A stretch of DNA of 39,348 nt from Mariniblastus sp. GTDB lineage: Bacteria; Planctomycetota; Planctomycetia; Pirellulales; Pirellulaceae. Below are positions 1-7,838 of the stretch, one piece after another (position 1 is the stretch's first letter; each line of letters begins with the position of its first letter). The notes under the pieces were generated by a model. It had not been told where the DNA came from. It made no database searches and saw only the letters and a list, made by a program, of their open reading frames with translations. The translations under genes were made by a program, and so were the position numbers. The DNA lies in contig JAKVBG010000035.1 in the NCBI GenBank assembly GCA_022447605.1, forward strand, positions 1-39,348, written 5' to 3'.

Positions 1-75
1 AAGGGAAACCGGGCGAAGGGAAACCGGGCGAAGGGAAACCGGGCGAAGGGAAACCGGGCGAAGGGAAACCGGGCG
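1..75 (+). repeat. 15-bp tandem repeat, five exact copies (GKPGE)
   Basis: The unit AAGGGAAACCGGGCG occurs five times without mismatch from the first base and then decays into related sequence up to about 110. The period is a multiple of three, so copy changes keep the frame. The array may continue upstream of the window. Confidence 0.95.
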
Positions 76-1262
76 AAACAGAACCGGGGCAGTCAGAACC
101 GGGTGATTCCCAGTCTGACCCATCCAATTCAGCTCCCCAGCCAGGTCAGCAGCCATTACAAAAATCGGCCGAACATCAACGACAGGCCGAAGAGAAGCTG
201 GGCAGCGGGAAACCTGAGCAGGCCAAAGACCAGGAAGAGCAGGCCTTGAGTGAAATGGAAAACGCCAAGCGGGAATTGGAAAAGGAGCGTCGTCGCCTGG
301 CCTCGCTTCCCCCGGAAGCGTTTGATGAAATGGCGAGAAAACAGCGGCGCACCCGGGACAAGGCGATGGAAGTGGTCCAGAAGATGAAAGAAGCGCCCCA
401 GCCGGAGACACCGGATGGGGAGTCGAGCCCGGATCAATCCCAGCCGGGGCAGCAGAAGATGCAGCAAGCGGGTCAGTCGATGCAAGAGGCGGGTGAAAAC
501 CTGGATCAGCAGGATGCCGATCAGGCTCAGCAGGACCAGAAGCAATCGGAGCAGAAACTCGATGAGGCGATGGACGAAATCGAGGAGCGGTTGGAACAAT
601 TGCGCGACGAGACCAGGGAAGAGAAATTGAAGGCCTTGGAAGCGAGGTTTCGTGAAATGCTGCAACGCCAGGAAGTTGCCAGCGTGATGACGACCGAGTT
701 GAACGACAAGAAAATCAACCTGGGTAATCTGAGGCGGCGCGACCAATTGGCGATGATCAGCCTGGCTGCCGAAGAGTCGGAAATCAGTGAACTGGGACAG
801 CAGGCGTACGATCTGTTGCTGGAAGATGGCACCAGTGATGTGTTCCCCGAAATTGTCCAGGACCTGCGAGCTGAATTGCAGCGTGTTTCTTTACTGCTGG
901 AGGATGGGCAGACGGACCAGTTGACGCAGTTGATACAAAAAGACATTGAGTCGGTGTTGCAGGACCTGCTGGATGCATTGGAAGAGTCCAAGCAGAAACA
1001 GGACGGCGGCGGCGGTGGCGGCGGAGGCGGCGGTGGCGGTGGAAAACAACCGTTGCTCAAGCTCTCGGCAGAACTTAAAATATTAAAAGCCTCGCAGCAT
1101 CGTCTGAACCGGCGAACCACTCAGGTCGATGGCATGCGGGGCGATGACTCGGCCAACCAGATGGAACAGAAATTGGCCGAAGAAATTCAGGGCTTAGCCG
1201 ACCAGCAGAGTAAACTGTTGGAGATGACTGAACAGATCATGGAAAAGATGAATGACCGGTAA
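1..1262 (+). CDS. Gln/Glu-rich coiled-coil protein with GKPGE repeats, 3' part
   Basis: The reading frame is open from the first base, so the start lies outside the window; about 419 residues are visible. It opens with five exact copies of the pentapeptide GKPGE (collagen-like spacing of Gly and Pro), then a Pro/Gln/Ser-rich linker, then a long charged helical region rich in Gln, Glu, Lys and Asp with coiled-coil character. A run of 13 Gly codons (1005-1043) separates this from a last helical segment ending in MEKMNDR. I see no catalytic motif or membrane segment in the visible part. The next gene, 39 bases on, encodes a secreted helical-repeat protein with its own Gln-rich region, so the two may work together at the envelope, which is inference. 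An ATG at 246 is in frame but is internal. Function not recognised. Confidence 0.8.
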   Translation, partial: GKPGEGKPGEGKPGEGKPGEGKPGETEPGQSEPGDSQSDPSNSAPQPGQQPLQKSAEHQRQAEEKLGSGKPEQAKDQEEQALSEMENAKRELEKERRRLASLPPEAFDEMARKQRRTRDKAMEVVQKMKEAPQPETPDGESSPDQSQPGQQKMQQAGQSMQEAGENLDQQDADQAQQDQKQSEQKLDEAMDEIEERLEQLRDETREEKLKALEARFREMLQRQEVASVMTTELNDKKINLGNLRRRDQLAMISLAAEESEISELGQQAYDLLLEDGTSDVFPEIVQDLRAELQRVSLLLEDGQTDQLTQLIQKDIESVLQDLLDALEESKQKQDGGGGGGGGGGGGGKQPLLKLSAELKILKASQHRLNRRTTQVDGMRGDDSANQMEQKLAEEIQGLADQQSKLLEMTEQIMEKMNDR

Positions 1263-1301
1263 CGTCATTCCAGCGGAGTCAATTTTTTAGGGTTGCGGCG
1301 T

Positions 1302-2366
1302 ATGAGTACAAGACAGATGATCCTTGCCATGCTCGGCTTGCTGTTGGTAGTGGGTACGACCACCTGCCCCGTGGCAGCCAGGGAACTCACGTCCACCGAC
1401 GATCTGGTCGCGTCTTTTTTAGCCCATGTGAATCAGTTGGAATCGGTGGATGAATCCAGACGGGAGCAGGCGCGGGCTCTGGCCAACCAGTTTGCCGACA
1501 ACTCCCCTGAGGACGCAATTACCGAGGGGCTGATTGCCCTGTACCCGGATTACGCCGCAGCTGTGGCCGCTTCGGATGACGATGATGTTCAGCAGAGCCT
1601 GGCCCTGTTGCAGCCTCTCTCTGAATCGGAAGACAGGTTTTTGGCGGCTGATGCTTCGTTCTACCTGGCCCGTGCGATGATGAACAACGAACAGTTTGAG
1701 CAGGCCTTGCCGCTGTTGAAACGCCTGAATGATGATCTGGCCGACCATTCTGCCCAGCGGGGGAGCGCCACGTTTTTTCGGGGCGTAGCTCAATCCGGCC
1801 TGTTGCAGAACTCCGAAGCGATTGCCTCGTTCATGGAATTTCTGGAGGATTACCCGCAGGCCGCTGAACGGTTGAGGGTCAGTGCGTGGCGGCAGGTTCA
1901 GCAGCTGCAGAACGTCAAGCAGGGGCAGATGACCGACATCTATCAAAGGATGGATTTTTCCCGCCGCCGCCTGGAGCTCGAGGAACCTGACCAGGTCACC
2001 CAGGAACAGCAGGATAAAATCGTGAGCATGCTGGCCAAGCTGATCAAGGAGCAGGAGAAAAAGGAAGTCAGCAACAGCAAGAGCAACAGCAAGAACACCA
2101 AGCAGCAACAACAGCAAGAGCAACAGGAACAACAGCAGCAGCAACAGGCGTCCAAGCCAAACCAGAGCCAGCAGGGTGGTTCCAGCAGTAATGCCAACGG
2201 GGAGGTGGTTCAGAAGTCGTACGACGATGGGCCGGTCAGTCCTTGGAGTCGCTTGCGCGATCGGAGTCGTGACCCTGCCAATAATGCGATCAAGGAGAAG
2301 TTGCCAGCCCGTTACCGAGATATTGTGGAACGATACTACGAAGCGGCCAATGGCAATGACAAGTAG
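1302..2366 (+). CDS. Secreted helical-repeat (TPR-like) protein with Gln-rich tail
   Basis: 354 residues. The ATG at 1302 is chosen over an in-frame TTG at 1293 because AGGG at 1289-1292 is well placed for it and the protein then begins directly with a signal peptide (hydrophobic run ILAMLGLLLVVG, likely cleavage after VAA). Residues from about 30 to 220 are helical pairs of TPR type, for example the segment with FYLARAMMNNEQFEQALPLL, including pairs that look like tetratricopeptide units. From about residue 255 the protein becomes Ser/Asn/Lys-rich and then strongly Gln-rich, and it ends in a short conserved-looking tail with PVSPWSRLRDRSRDP and a final helix. No enzyme motif is visible. It follows a coiled-coil gene and precedes a strong terminator at 2385-2418. 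A scaffold or adaptor role in the periplasm is inference. Confidence 0.75.
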   Translation: MSTRQMILAMLGLLLVVGTTTCPVAARELTSTDDLVASFLAHVNQLESVDESRREQARALANQFADNSPEDAITEGLIALYPDYAAAVAASDDDDVQQSLALLQPLSESEDRFLAADASFYLARAMMNNEQFEQALPLLKRLNDDLADHSAQRGSATFFRGVAQSGLLQNSEAIASFMEFLEDYPQAAERLRVSAWRQVQQLQNVKQGQMTDIYQRMDFSRRRLELEEPDQVTQEQQDKIVSMLAKLIKEQEKKEVSNSKSNSKNTKQQQQQEQQEQQQQQQASKPNQSQQGGSSSNANGEVVQKSYDDGPVSPWSRLRDRSRDPANNAIKEKLPARYRDIVERYYEAANGNDK

Positions 2367-2384
2367 AATGATGATATTAGTACG

Positions 2385-2418
2385 ACGGCGCTGCCATCTG
2401 GTGGAGCGCCGTTTTTTT
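2385..2418 (+). terminator. Rho-independent terminator
   Basis: Stem arms ACGGCGCT (2385-2392) and AGCGCCGT (2405-2412) are perfect complements and are followed by seven T residues (2412-2418). It sits 18 bases after the stop codon of the helical-repeat gene and just before the next start, so it should separate the two transcription units. Confidence 0.85.
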
Positions 2419-2436
2419 ACAGGGTAGTTCATCCCG

Positions 2437-3660
2437 ATGGTAATCTTTTGTTTCCACCGTTGGTCTCTTTGCCAGGTACTGCTGGTGATGGCTGTCTCTC
2501 CGATCTTTGGGTCGATCGGCGCTGCCTGCCAGATCGGTGAGGTGACATTGGAGATGATCAACGGCAAGACGGCTGAAGGGACCCTGGAAAAAATTGATGA
2601 AACGGGTCGGATGACGGGGAAGGGCTTGCCGCCCGAATGCAACATTGATCAAGTCGCTTCCATCAAGACCCGAATACCAAAAAACTCCACCGCACCTTCC
2701 GGCATTCAAATCAGATTGGCTGCGGGCGGTCGGATCGATGTCGAACGACTAACGATCGGGGATGATGAAATCCGGATCGAATCGTCTGGCCGGAAGGAGA
2801 TCATGCCCCTGGATATTGTCCAGGCGGTTGTGTGGCAGACCACCGAGAAGACGGATAACCAGGTCGCAGCACGCTCAACAGAAATGGATACTGTGGTCGT
2901 GGAAACCGACTCGGGTGAACGGCTGGTCCAAGGTGTGCTGGAGGGTGTGGATGGCACCCATGTGAAGATCCAATACCGTGGTGAATCGCGTAAGATCGCC
3001 AAGTCGAAGGTCCGCGCGCTGATTCTGGCGGATCTGCAAATGCCGGCCCCCGAAGGGGTGATGGCCACCGTCAGGACGGCCCAGGGCTGGGTCGTAAGTG
3101 GGGCCATCAAGAAACTGGAGGAGGGTTACCTTCATCTGGCCCCGTTGGCTGGCAGTCGGATCTCGGTTCACTTGCGCGACATTTTGTCGATTGCGGTCAA
3201 GTCGGACCGTGTGGTTTACCTGTCAGACCTGGAACCGGTAGATGTCCAGCAGAGGCCTGAATTCACGGTTCCCCGCTCGTGGAAGCGGAACCGGAGTGTT
3301 GAGGGTAATCCACTGACTCTGAAGAATCCTTCGACGGGGGAAACAAGTATTTACGCGCAAGGCCTGGGGACGCAGGCTTTCACGGCTTTGACGTTTGAGA
3401 ACGGTGGAGATTTTGATCGTTTTCAGGTGACGGTCGGGATCGATGCGGAAACGATGGGCCACGGCGACTGTGAGTTGGTCGTTCAGGGTGATGGGATCCA
3501 GTTATGGTCGAAGCGGGTGCGAGGGTCGGATCCGCCTGAAGTCCTTTCCATTGATATTGCCGGGATGAAAGAGATCATGTTGATCGTCAAGGCGGGTGAG
3601 CAATTTGACTTGGCCGACCATGTCGATTGGTGTGAAGCTCGATTTGTCAAAAACCAATGA
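2437..3660 (+). CDS. Secreted protein with C-terminal NPCBM-like domain
   Basis: 407 residues with a hydrophobic N-terminal segment (LCQVLLVMAVSPIFG) that looks like a signal peptide. Residues about 35-255 hold three small beta-rich repeats of the form VxVETDSGERLVQGVLEGVDG, each ending in a segment like KSKVRALIL or LRDILSIAV, which suggests SH3/Sm-like barrels. The C-terminal part, from VVYLSDLEPVDV onward, matches what I know of NPCBM/NEW2 carbohydrate-binding modules in planctomycetes: FDRFQVTVGID in the middle and DLADHVDWCEARFVK at the end. Such modules bind glycans or act as adhesion modules; no catalytic residues are seen. The gene lies between two terminator candidates, so it is probably transcribed alone. 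The family call is from memory of motifs, not a search. Confidence 0.7.
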   Translation: MVIFCFHRWSLCQVLLVMAVSPIFGSIGAACQIGEVTLEMINGKTAEGTLEKIDETGRMTGKGLPPECNIDQVASIKTRIPKNSTAPSGIQIRLAAGGRIDVERLTIGDDEIRIESSGRKEIMPLDIVQAVVWQTTEKTDNQVAARSTEMDTVVVETDSGERLVQGVLEGVDGTHVKIQYRGESRKIAKSKVRALILADLQMPAPEGVMATVRTAQGWVVSGAIKKLEEGYLHLAPLAGSRISVHLRDILSIAVKSDRVVYLSDLEPVDVQQRPEFTVPRSWKRNRSVEGNPLTLKNPSTGETSIYAQGLGTQAFTALTFENGGDFDRFQVTVGIDAETMGHGDCELVVQGDGIQLWSKRVRGSDPPEVLSIDIAGMKEIMLIVKAGEQFDLADHVDWCEARFVKNQ

Positions 3661-3661
3661 T

Positions 3662-3723
3662 GGGGCGCCCGATTGCGCGGTGGCCTGATGCAGAAAAGCG
3701 CGACCTGAATTCGCCCCTTTTTT
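3662..3723 (+). terminator. Probable rho-independent terminator with long stem-loop
   Basis: GGGGCG (3662-3667) pairs with CGCCCC (3712-3717), directly followed by six T residues. The long intervening part can pair internally through GCGC segments. It begins right after the stop of the NPCBM-like gene and ends 16 bases before the HtrA start. Confidence 0.6.
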
Positions 3724-3739
3724 ATTTGGGAAACCGATC

Positions 3740-5665
3740 ATGCAATCTTTCATGCGATCAAAAAGCGTGCTCGTAAACCGGATCGTGAAACGGTTTTGTG
3801 TTGGGTTTGGATGCATGCTTGGCTTGCTGCTGGCCACCCCGATCCCGGGATCGCTTGCCCGGCAAACGACGGGGCCCGACGAATCCGGGGACAAGCTGTC
3901 GCAAAAGCAGATGGAGCTGATCCTGGCTGCCCAGCGACAGAGGGTGAACGCGATCGATCGTGTTATGGGCAGCGTGGTCGCCATCTACGGTGAAAATCGG
4001 CAGGGCGGCGGCTCCGGGGTGATTGTTGATCCCTCCGGGATTGCCTTGACCAATCACCATGTGATCATGGGTGCCGGGGTCAGTGGCTGGGGAGGACTGG
4101 CCGATGGAAACATGTACCACTGGAAACTGGTGGGTACGGATCCGGGTGGGGATGTGGCGCTCATTCAGTTGGAAGGGAAAACCGATTTCCCGTTCACTCC
4201 ATTAGGTGACTCCGATGAAGTCCGTGTGGGCGATTGGGTGTTGGCCATGGGCAATCCGTTTGTATTGACCGAGGACCAAAAGCCGACGGTCACGCTTGGT
4301 ATTGTCAGTGGTGTCAAACGTTACCAACCGGGTGCCGGCAAGAACCAGTTGATTTACGGAAACTGTATCCAAGTAGACAGTTCCATCAACCCGGGGAACT
4401 CCGGTGGTCCCCTGTTCAATATGCAAGGACGGGTGATCGGGATCAATGGCCGGGGCAGCTTCCAGGATCGGGGGCGAGTCAATGTCGGCCTGGGCTATGC
4501 GATCTCCGCCAACCAGATCAGGAACTTTCTCCCGGAATTACTGGCGACCAAGTTAGTCGAGCATGGAACACTGGATGCCAATTTCACCGATCGCAATGGT
4601 AAGGTGGTGTGCGAAAACCTGTACGAGAACACTCCCCTCTATCAGTTGGGAATGCGACCGGGTGATGAACTGCTCGAATTTGAAGGTGTGCCGATCGAGT
4701 CAGCCAATCAATTTACCAACCTGATTTGCACGCTGCCCGAGGATTGGCCGGCGCGCTTGAAATTTCGAGACAGCCAGGGCCAGGTCCAGACGTTTCACAC
4801 CCGATTGTTTGGCCTGCCCTATGCCAAGCCGAGTCGACGCGCCTCTCCTCCCCGCGGCAAGAAACCGTCTCCCGAAGAGAAACAGCAGCTGGAACAGCAA
4901 CAGGCGATGTTTGAGCTGTTGGCAGCAACCCCAGGCACGATTCGCAATGTCGATGTCAATCGTCATCAGACGGCCCGCTTGATCGACCGGTGGAAAGGAG
5001 TGTCCCGGCCGGACCAAAATTCTTCCGCCGTTTTGCACCTGACCGATGAGATCCTGGATCCTCAGGGCAAGGTGGTGGGACAACAGGAATTCTGGTATTC
5101 CCACAACTTTGACCAGTTTCGCGCGGAACAGACCTTGCAGGGTTTTAAACGGGTGGTGGTTTATGATGGGCATGAATTTCACCAGCAATCTGCTGACGGC
5201 CAGGAGCCAATACCGGCCGCCGAAGCCAGGTCTGATCCCCTGATTGTCTCAGCACTGGGAGTCCTTGCTGCCAATTCCAAGGATGGCCGTATCCCGTTCT
5301 TTGATGAAACTGACATTCAACTGGATGGGTCTGGCTTGGCACGGTGGCAGAATGCCTGTCGATTCCGAACCGACAGCGAATCTTCCGGTGAATTCTATTT
5401 CTGGTTGAGCCAGTTGGGTCACGACGTGTCGCAGCCTGTCGAGCTGCTAAAAGCATCGGCCACCCTCGATGGCGATGGCGAGACGGGTGGCATGACGTTT
5501 GCCCAATGGAGGGACCAGTCGGGAGCCCGGATTCCTGGCCAGCGAACCTGGATTCGAAACTTGGCAGAATCGAAGGTGCTCCAATTCAAGAACCGCGAGG
5601 CCGAACTGTTGAACCAGGCGCCCCCGGAGCTGTTTGAACCACCGGGAGATGTGGATTGTCCATGA
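3740..5665 (+). CDS. HtrA-like trypsin-family serine protease with PDZ domain (active)
   Basis: 641 residues, exported (hydrophobic CVGFGCMLGLLLATPIPGSLA near residues 20-40). The trypsin-like fold carries the full triad: His107 in LTNHHVIM, Asp138 in GGDVALIQL and Ser221 in INPGNSGGPL. A PDZ domain follows at about residues 280-360 (MRPGDELLEFEGVPIES). After a Gln/Glu-rich linker there is a further domain of about 240 residues (roughly 395-641) that standard DegP/DegQ proteases lack; it is beta-rich and I do not recognise it with confidence, though it somewhat resembles lipoprotein-sorting (LolA-like) folds. The likely role is periplasmic protein quality control or regulated proteolysis. Its TGA stop overlaps the ATG of the next gene, so the three HtrA-like genes are probably translated as a coupled set. 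Confidence 0.9.
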   Translation: MQSFMRSKSVLVNRIVKRFCVGFGCMLGLLLATPIPGSLARQTTGPDESGDKLSQKQMELILAAQRQRVNAIDRVMGSVVAIYGENRQGGGSGVIVDPSGIALTNHHVIMGAGVSGWGGLADGNMYHWKLVGTDPGGDVALIQLEGKTDFPFTPLGDSDEVRVGDWVLAMGNPFVLTEDQKPTVTLGIVSGVKRYQPGAGKNQLIYGNCIQVDSSINPGNSGGPLFNMQGRVIGINGRGSFQDRGRVNVGLGYAISANQIRNFLPELLATKLVEHGTLDANFTDRNGKVVCENLYENTPLYQLGMRPGDELLEFEGVPIESANQFTNLICTLPEDWPARLKFRDSQGQVQTFHTRLFGLPYAKPSRRASPPRGKKPSPEEKQQLEQQQAMFELLAATPGTIRNVDVNRHQTARLIDRWKGVSRPDQNSSAVLHLTDEILDPQGKVVGQQEFWYSHNFDQFRAEQTLQGFKRVVVYDGHEFHQQSADGQEPIPAAEARSDPLIVSALGVLAANSKDGRIPFFDETDIQLDGSGLARWQNACRFRTDSESSGEFYFWLSQLGHDVSQPVELLKASATLDGDGETGGMTFAQWRDQSGARIPGQRTWIRNLAESKVLQFKNREAELLNQAPPELFEPPGDVDCP

Positions 5666-6696
5666 TGCGTTGTAATCCGTATCCAAAACGTCTTTCCCGA
5701 GTAGGCATTGCCGCGCTGCTCGGTATAGGCCTGACCGTCGTCCTGGATGGATCCGGTAACCTGGGGCAAGCTCAAATCGAAAACCATGTTTCGCAGATCT
5801 TCGCAGAGGCGAATCAGCGAATGGTAAAGGTCTACGGGGCGTCTGCCGGGCGGGTCGAAGGTTACGCGACCGGATTCCTGGTATCGGCTGACGGCCTGGT
5901 GATGACAACCCAGGGGGTCTTCCTGGACGGCAATCGCGTCCGCATCCTGACGGCTGATGGCGTCGAGCATGCGGCGAGCGTGATCCGCAGGGATCGGGAA
6001 CGGCAATTGGCACTGTTGAAGATCGAGGTTGAGGATGCCAATTATTTTTCTCTTGCCGAGGGTGACGTGGGCGACAAGGGAGACTGGGTCGTAGCCATTT
6101 CCAATGCTTTCAAGGTAGCCGACAAGGACGAACCGCTGTCGGCGACTCTCGGTGTCATCTCCCTGCGAACCACCATCGAAGCCCGTTTGAATCGCCGTGA
6201 CGTCGCCTACAAAGGGGACTTGGTATTGATCGATCCGATCACCAGTAACCCCGGAGCTGCCGGGGGCGTGATCGTCAACCTGCAGGGTCAGCTGGTCGGG
6301 ATGATCGGGAAGATTATCAATAGCTCGGATACCAATACAAGACTCAATTATGCGGTGCCGACGTCCAGCCTGGAGCAGTTTGTTGCCAACGAAAAACCCG
6401 ATTCCCAACCCGTTCTTGCCGTGTCTCCGCCGGTGGAACTCGGGATTCGACTGTTCACACATGGGGGCAGGTCAAGCCCCGCCTATATCGACCGAGTTAG
6501 CCGTGGATCACCCGCTCGGCAGGCTGGAATGAAACCGGATGACCTGATCATTTCGATTGGCGGAACCAAGATCGGCAATGTCAAGGATTATGAACAGGTC
6601 GTGGCCGGCCTGAAGGTGGGTGAGGAAGTGATCATCGTCGTCAAACGCGGGATCGAGCTGATAAGACAACCAATCATCCCGGTGGAAAAGAAATGA
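5662..6696 (+). CDS. Catalytically dead HtrA-like protein with PDZ domain
   Basis: 344 residues from the ATG at 5662, which overlaps the previous stop as ATGA; a second ATG follows at 5665. The N-terminus has a signal peptide-like segment (VGIAALLGIGLTVVLDG). The chain follows the HtrA pattern: YATGFLVSADGLVMTT, then RQLALLKI, then NPGAAGGVIVN, and a C-terminal PDZ domain (SPARQAGMKPDDLIISIGG). All three catalytic positions are changed relative to the upstream paralogue: His to Gly (TTQGVF for TNHHVI), Asp to Gln, Ser to Ala. It should therefore bind but not cut peptides. A role as partner, scaffold or regulator of the active protease is inference. Its stop overlaps the next start. Confidence 0.88.
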   Translation: MMRCNPYPKRLSRVGIAALLGIGLTVVLDGSGNLGQAQIENHVSQIFAEANQRMVKVYGASAGRVEGYATGFLVSADGLVMTTQGVFLDGNRVRILTADGVEHAASVIRRDRERQLALLKIEVEDANYFSLAEGDVGDKGDWVVAISNAFKVADKDEPLSATLGVISLRTTIEARLNRRDVAYKGDLVLIDPITSNPGAAGGVIVNLQGQLVGMIGKIINSSDTNTRLNYAVPTSSLEQFVANEKPDSQPVLAVSPPVELGIRLFTHGGRSSPAYIDRVSRGSPARQAGMKPDDLIISIGGTKIGNVKDYEQVVAGLKVGEEVIIVVKRGIELIRQPIIPVEKK

Positions 6697-7793
6697 TGAA
6701 CCGTTTCCGTGGGCTCTGCCTGTTGCTAACCCTCCTGTTGGGCCTTCCCCTGGCCGCTCAGGATGCCCGGCCCTCCGCCTCCAACCTGTCGCCACAGGAT
6801 TCGTTCCAAGCGATGATTTTGACGTCCAAGGCGGTACGCCAGGCGATCGAGTCGATCCAGCCGAGCCTGGTCACCATTGAGTCGTTTGGCGGGGTCAGTG
6901 TCGTCCAGGGGCGAATTGGTGGTATTCGAAAGCAGGGTGAGGGTAACACGACGGGCATTATCGTTTCGCCCGAAGGACATATTGTTACCAGTACGTTTAA
7001 CTTCATCCAACAACCGCCGGTGATCACGGTGGTTACCAGTGACGGGACCCGGCATGTGGCCAAGATGTTGGGTCGTGACGATACGCGCAAGATCTGCATG
7101 TTGAAGATTGATACAGGCCAGGAGTTTCCCCTGCCCGAAATGGTCCCGGTTGACCAGATGCAGGTGGGGCAATGGGCCATTTCACTGGGGGTGGGTTACG
7201 GGGATGTCAATCCGGCCGCGTCGGTTGGCATCATCAGCGCCAAGAACCGTGTGGGTGGCCGGGCGGTTCAAACGGACGCCAACATCAGCCCGGCCAATTA
7301 CGGTGGCCCCCTGCTCGACATCCAGGGACGTCTGCTAGGTATCTGTGTTCCAATGAACCCACAAAGTCAGGCGGTCGGCGCGGGGGTTGAATGGTACGAT
7401 TCGGGTATCGGGTTTGCCATTCCGCTGGCCGATGCTGACGAACTGCTGAGCGGACTGAAGGAGGGAAAACGGGTCTACCCTGCCTACCTGGGAATCCTCG
7501 CCATGCCGAACCCGGAGGGCCAGGGTGTCTGGATTGAACAGGTGGTTCAAGGATCGCCTGCGGACCGGGCAGGTCTGGCGCCGGAGGACGTGATTGTTGC
7601 CATCGATGGTGTCGATGTGCGGGATATGATGCAGTTGCGGAAGATATTGAATCGGCAACAGGCAGGCGCCCAGATCGAGCTGACCCTGTTGACTGCGGAG
7701 GAAACAGAACCAAAAAAAATCAGGCTGACGCTGGATCGCCCCCCGCCTCCCAAAGGGACGCCGGAACCGCTGGAGGTTCCCAGGATTCGCTAG
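6693..7793 (+). CDS. Second catalytically dead HtrA-like protein with PDZ domain
   Basis: 366 residues with a clear signal peptide (LCLLLTLLLGLPLAAQ). The fold signature is kept: GNTTGIIVSPEGHIVTS, MLGRDD, the segment ending ANYGGPLLDIQGRLLGI, and a C-terminal PDZ domain (SPADRAGLAPEDVIVAIDG). The catalytic positions are replaced again but by different residues than in the preceding gene: His to Phe (TSTFNF), Asp to Lys (RKICMLKI) and Ser to Tyr (SPANYGGPL). Independent replacement at all three sites in both paralogues suggests that a non-proteolytic role is maintained. Start and preceding stop overlap as ATGA. No terminator was found before the convergent M24 gene. Confidence 0.88.
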   Translation: MMNRFRGLCLLLTLLLGLPLAAQDARPSASNLSPQDSFQAMILTSKAVRQAIESIQPSLVTIESFGGVSVVQGRIGGIRKQGEGNTTGIIVSPEGHIVTSTFNFIQQPPVITVVTSDGTRHVAKMLGRDDTRKICMLKIDTGQEFPLPEMVPVDQMQVGQWAISLGVGYGDVNPAASVGIISAKNRVGGRAVQTDANISPANYGGPLLDIQGRLLGICVPMNPQSQAVGAGVEWYDSGIGFAIPLADADELLSGLKEGKRVYPAYLGILAMPNPEGQGVWIEQVVQGSPADRAGLAPEDVIVAIDGVDVRDMMQLRKILNRQQAGAQIELTLLTAEETEPKKIRLTLDRPPPPKGTPEPLEVPRIR

Positions 7794-7838
7794 GTAAAAT
7801 GGTGCCGATCAGGTTGGCTGGTTGGTCGCTGCCGGTCC

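Noticed and set aside
1..75. CRISPR-like or iteron-like repeat array
   Set aside because: Units are directly adjacent with no spacers, are in frame with a long open reading frame and encode GKPGE.
1419..2645. A 408-codon open frame on the minus strand over the helical-repeat gene and its terminator
   Set aside because: Its Leu-rich run is the antisense reading of the Gln-rich CAG/CAA tract, and it crosses an intrinsic terminator and the next gene start.
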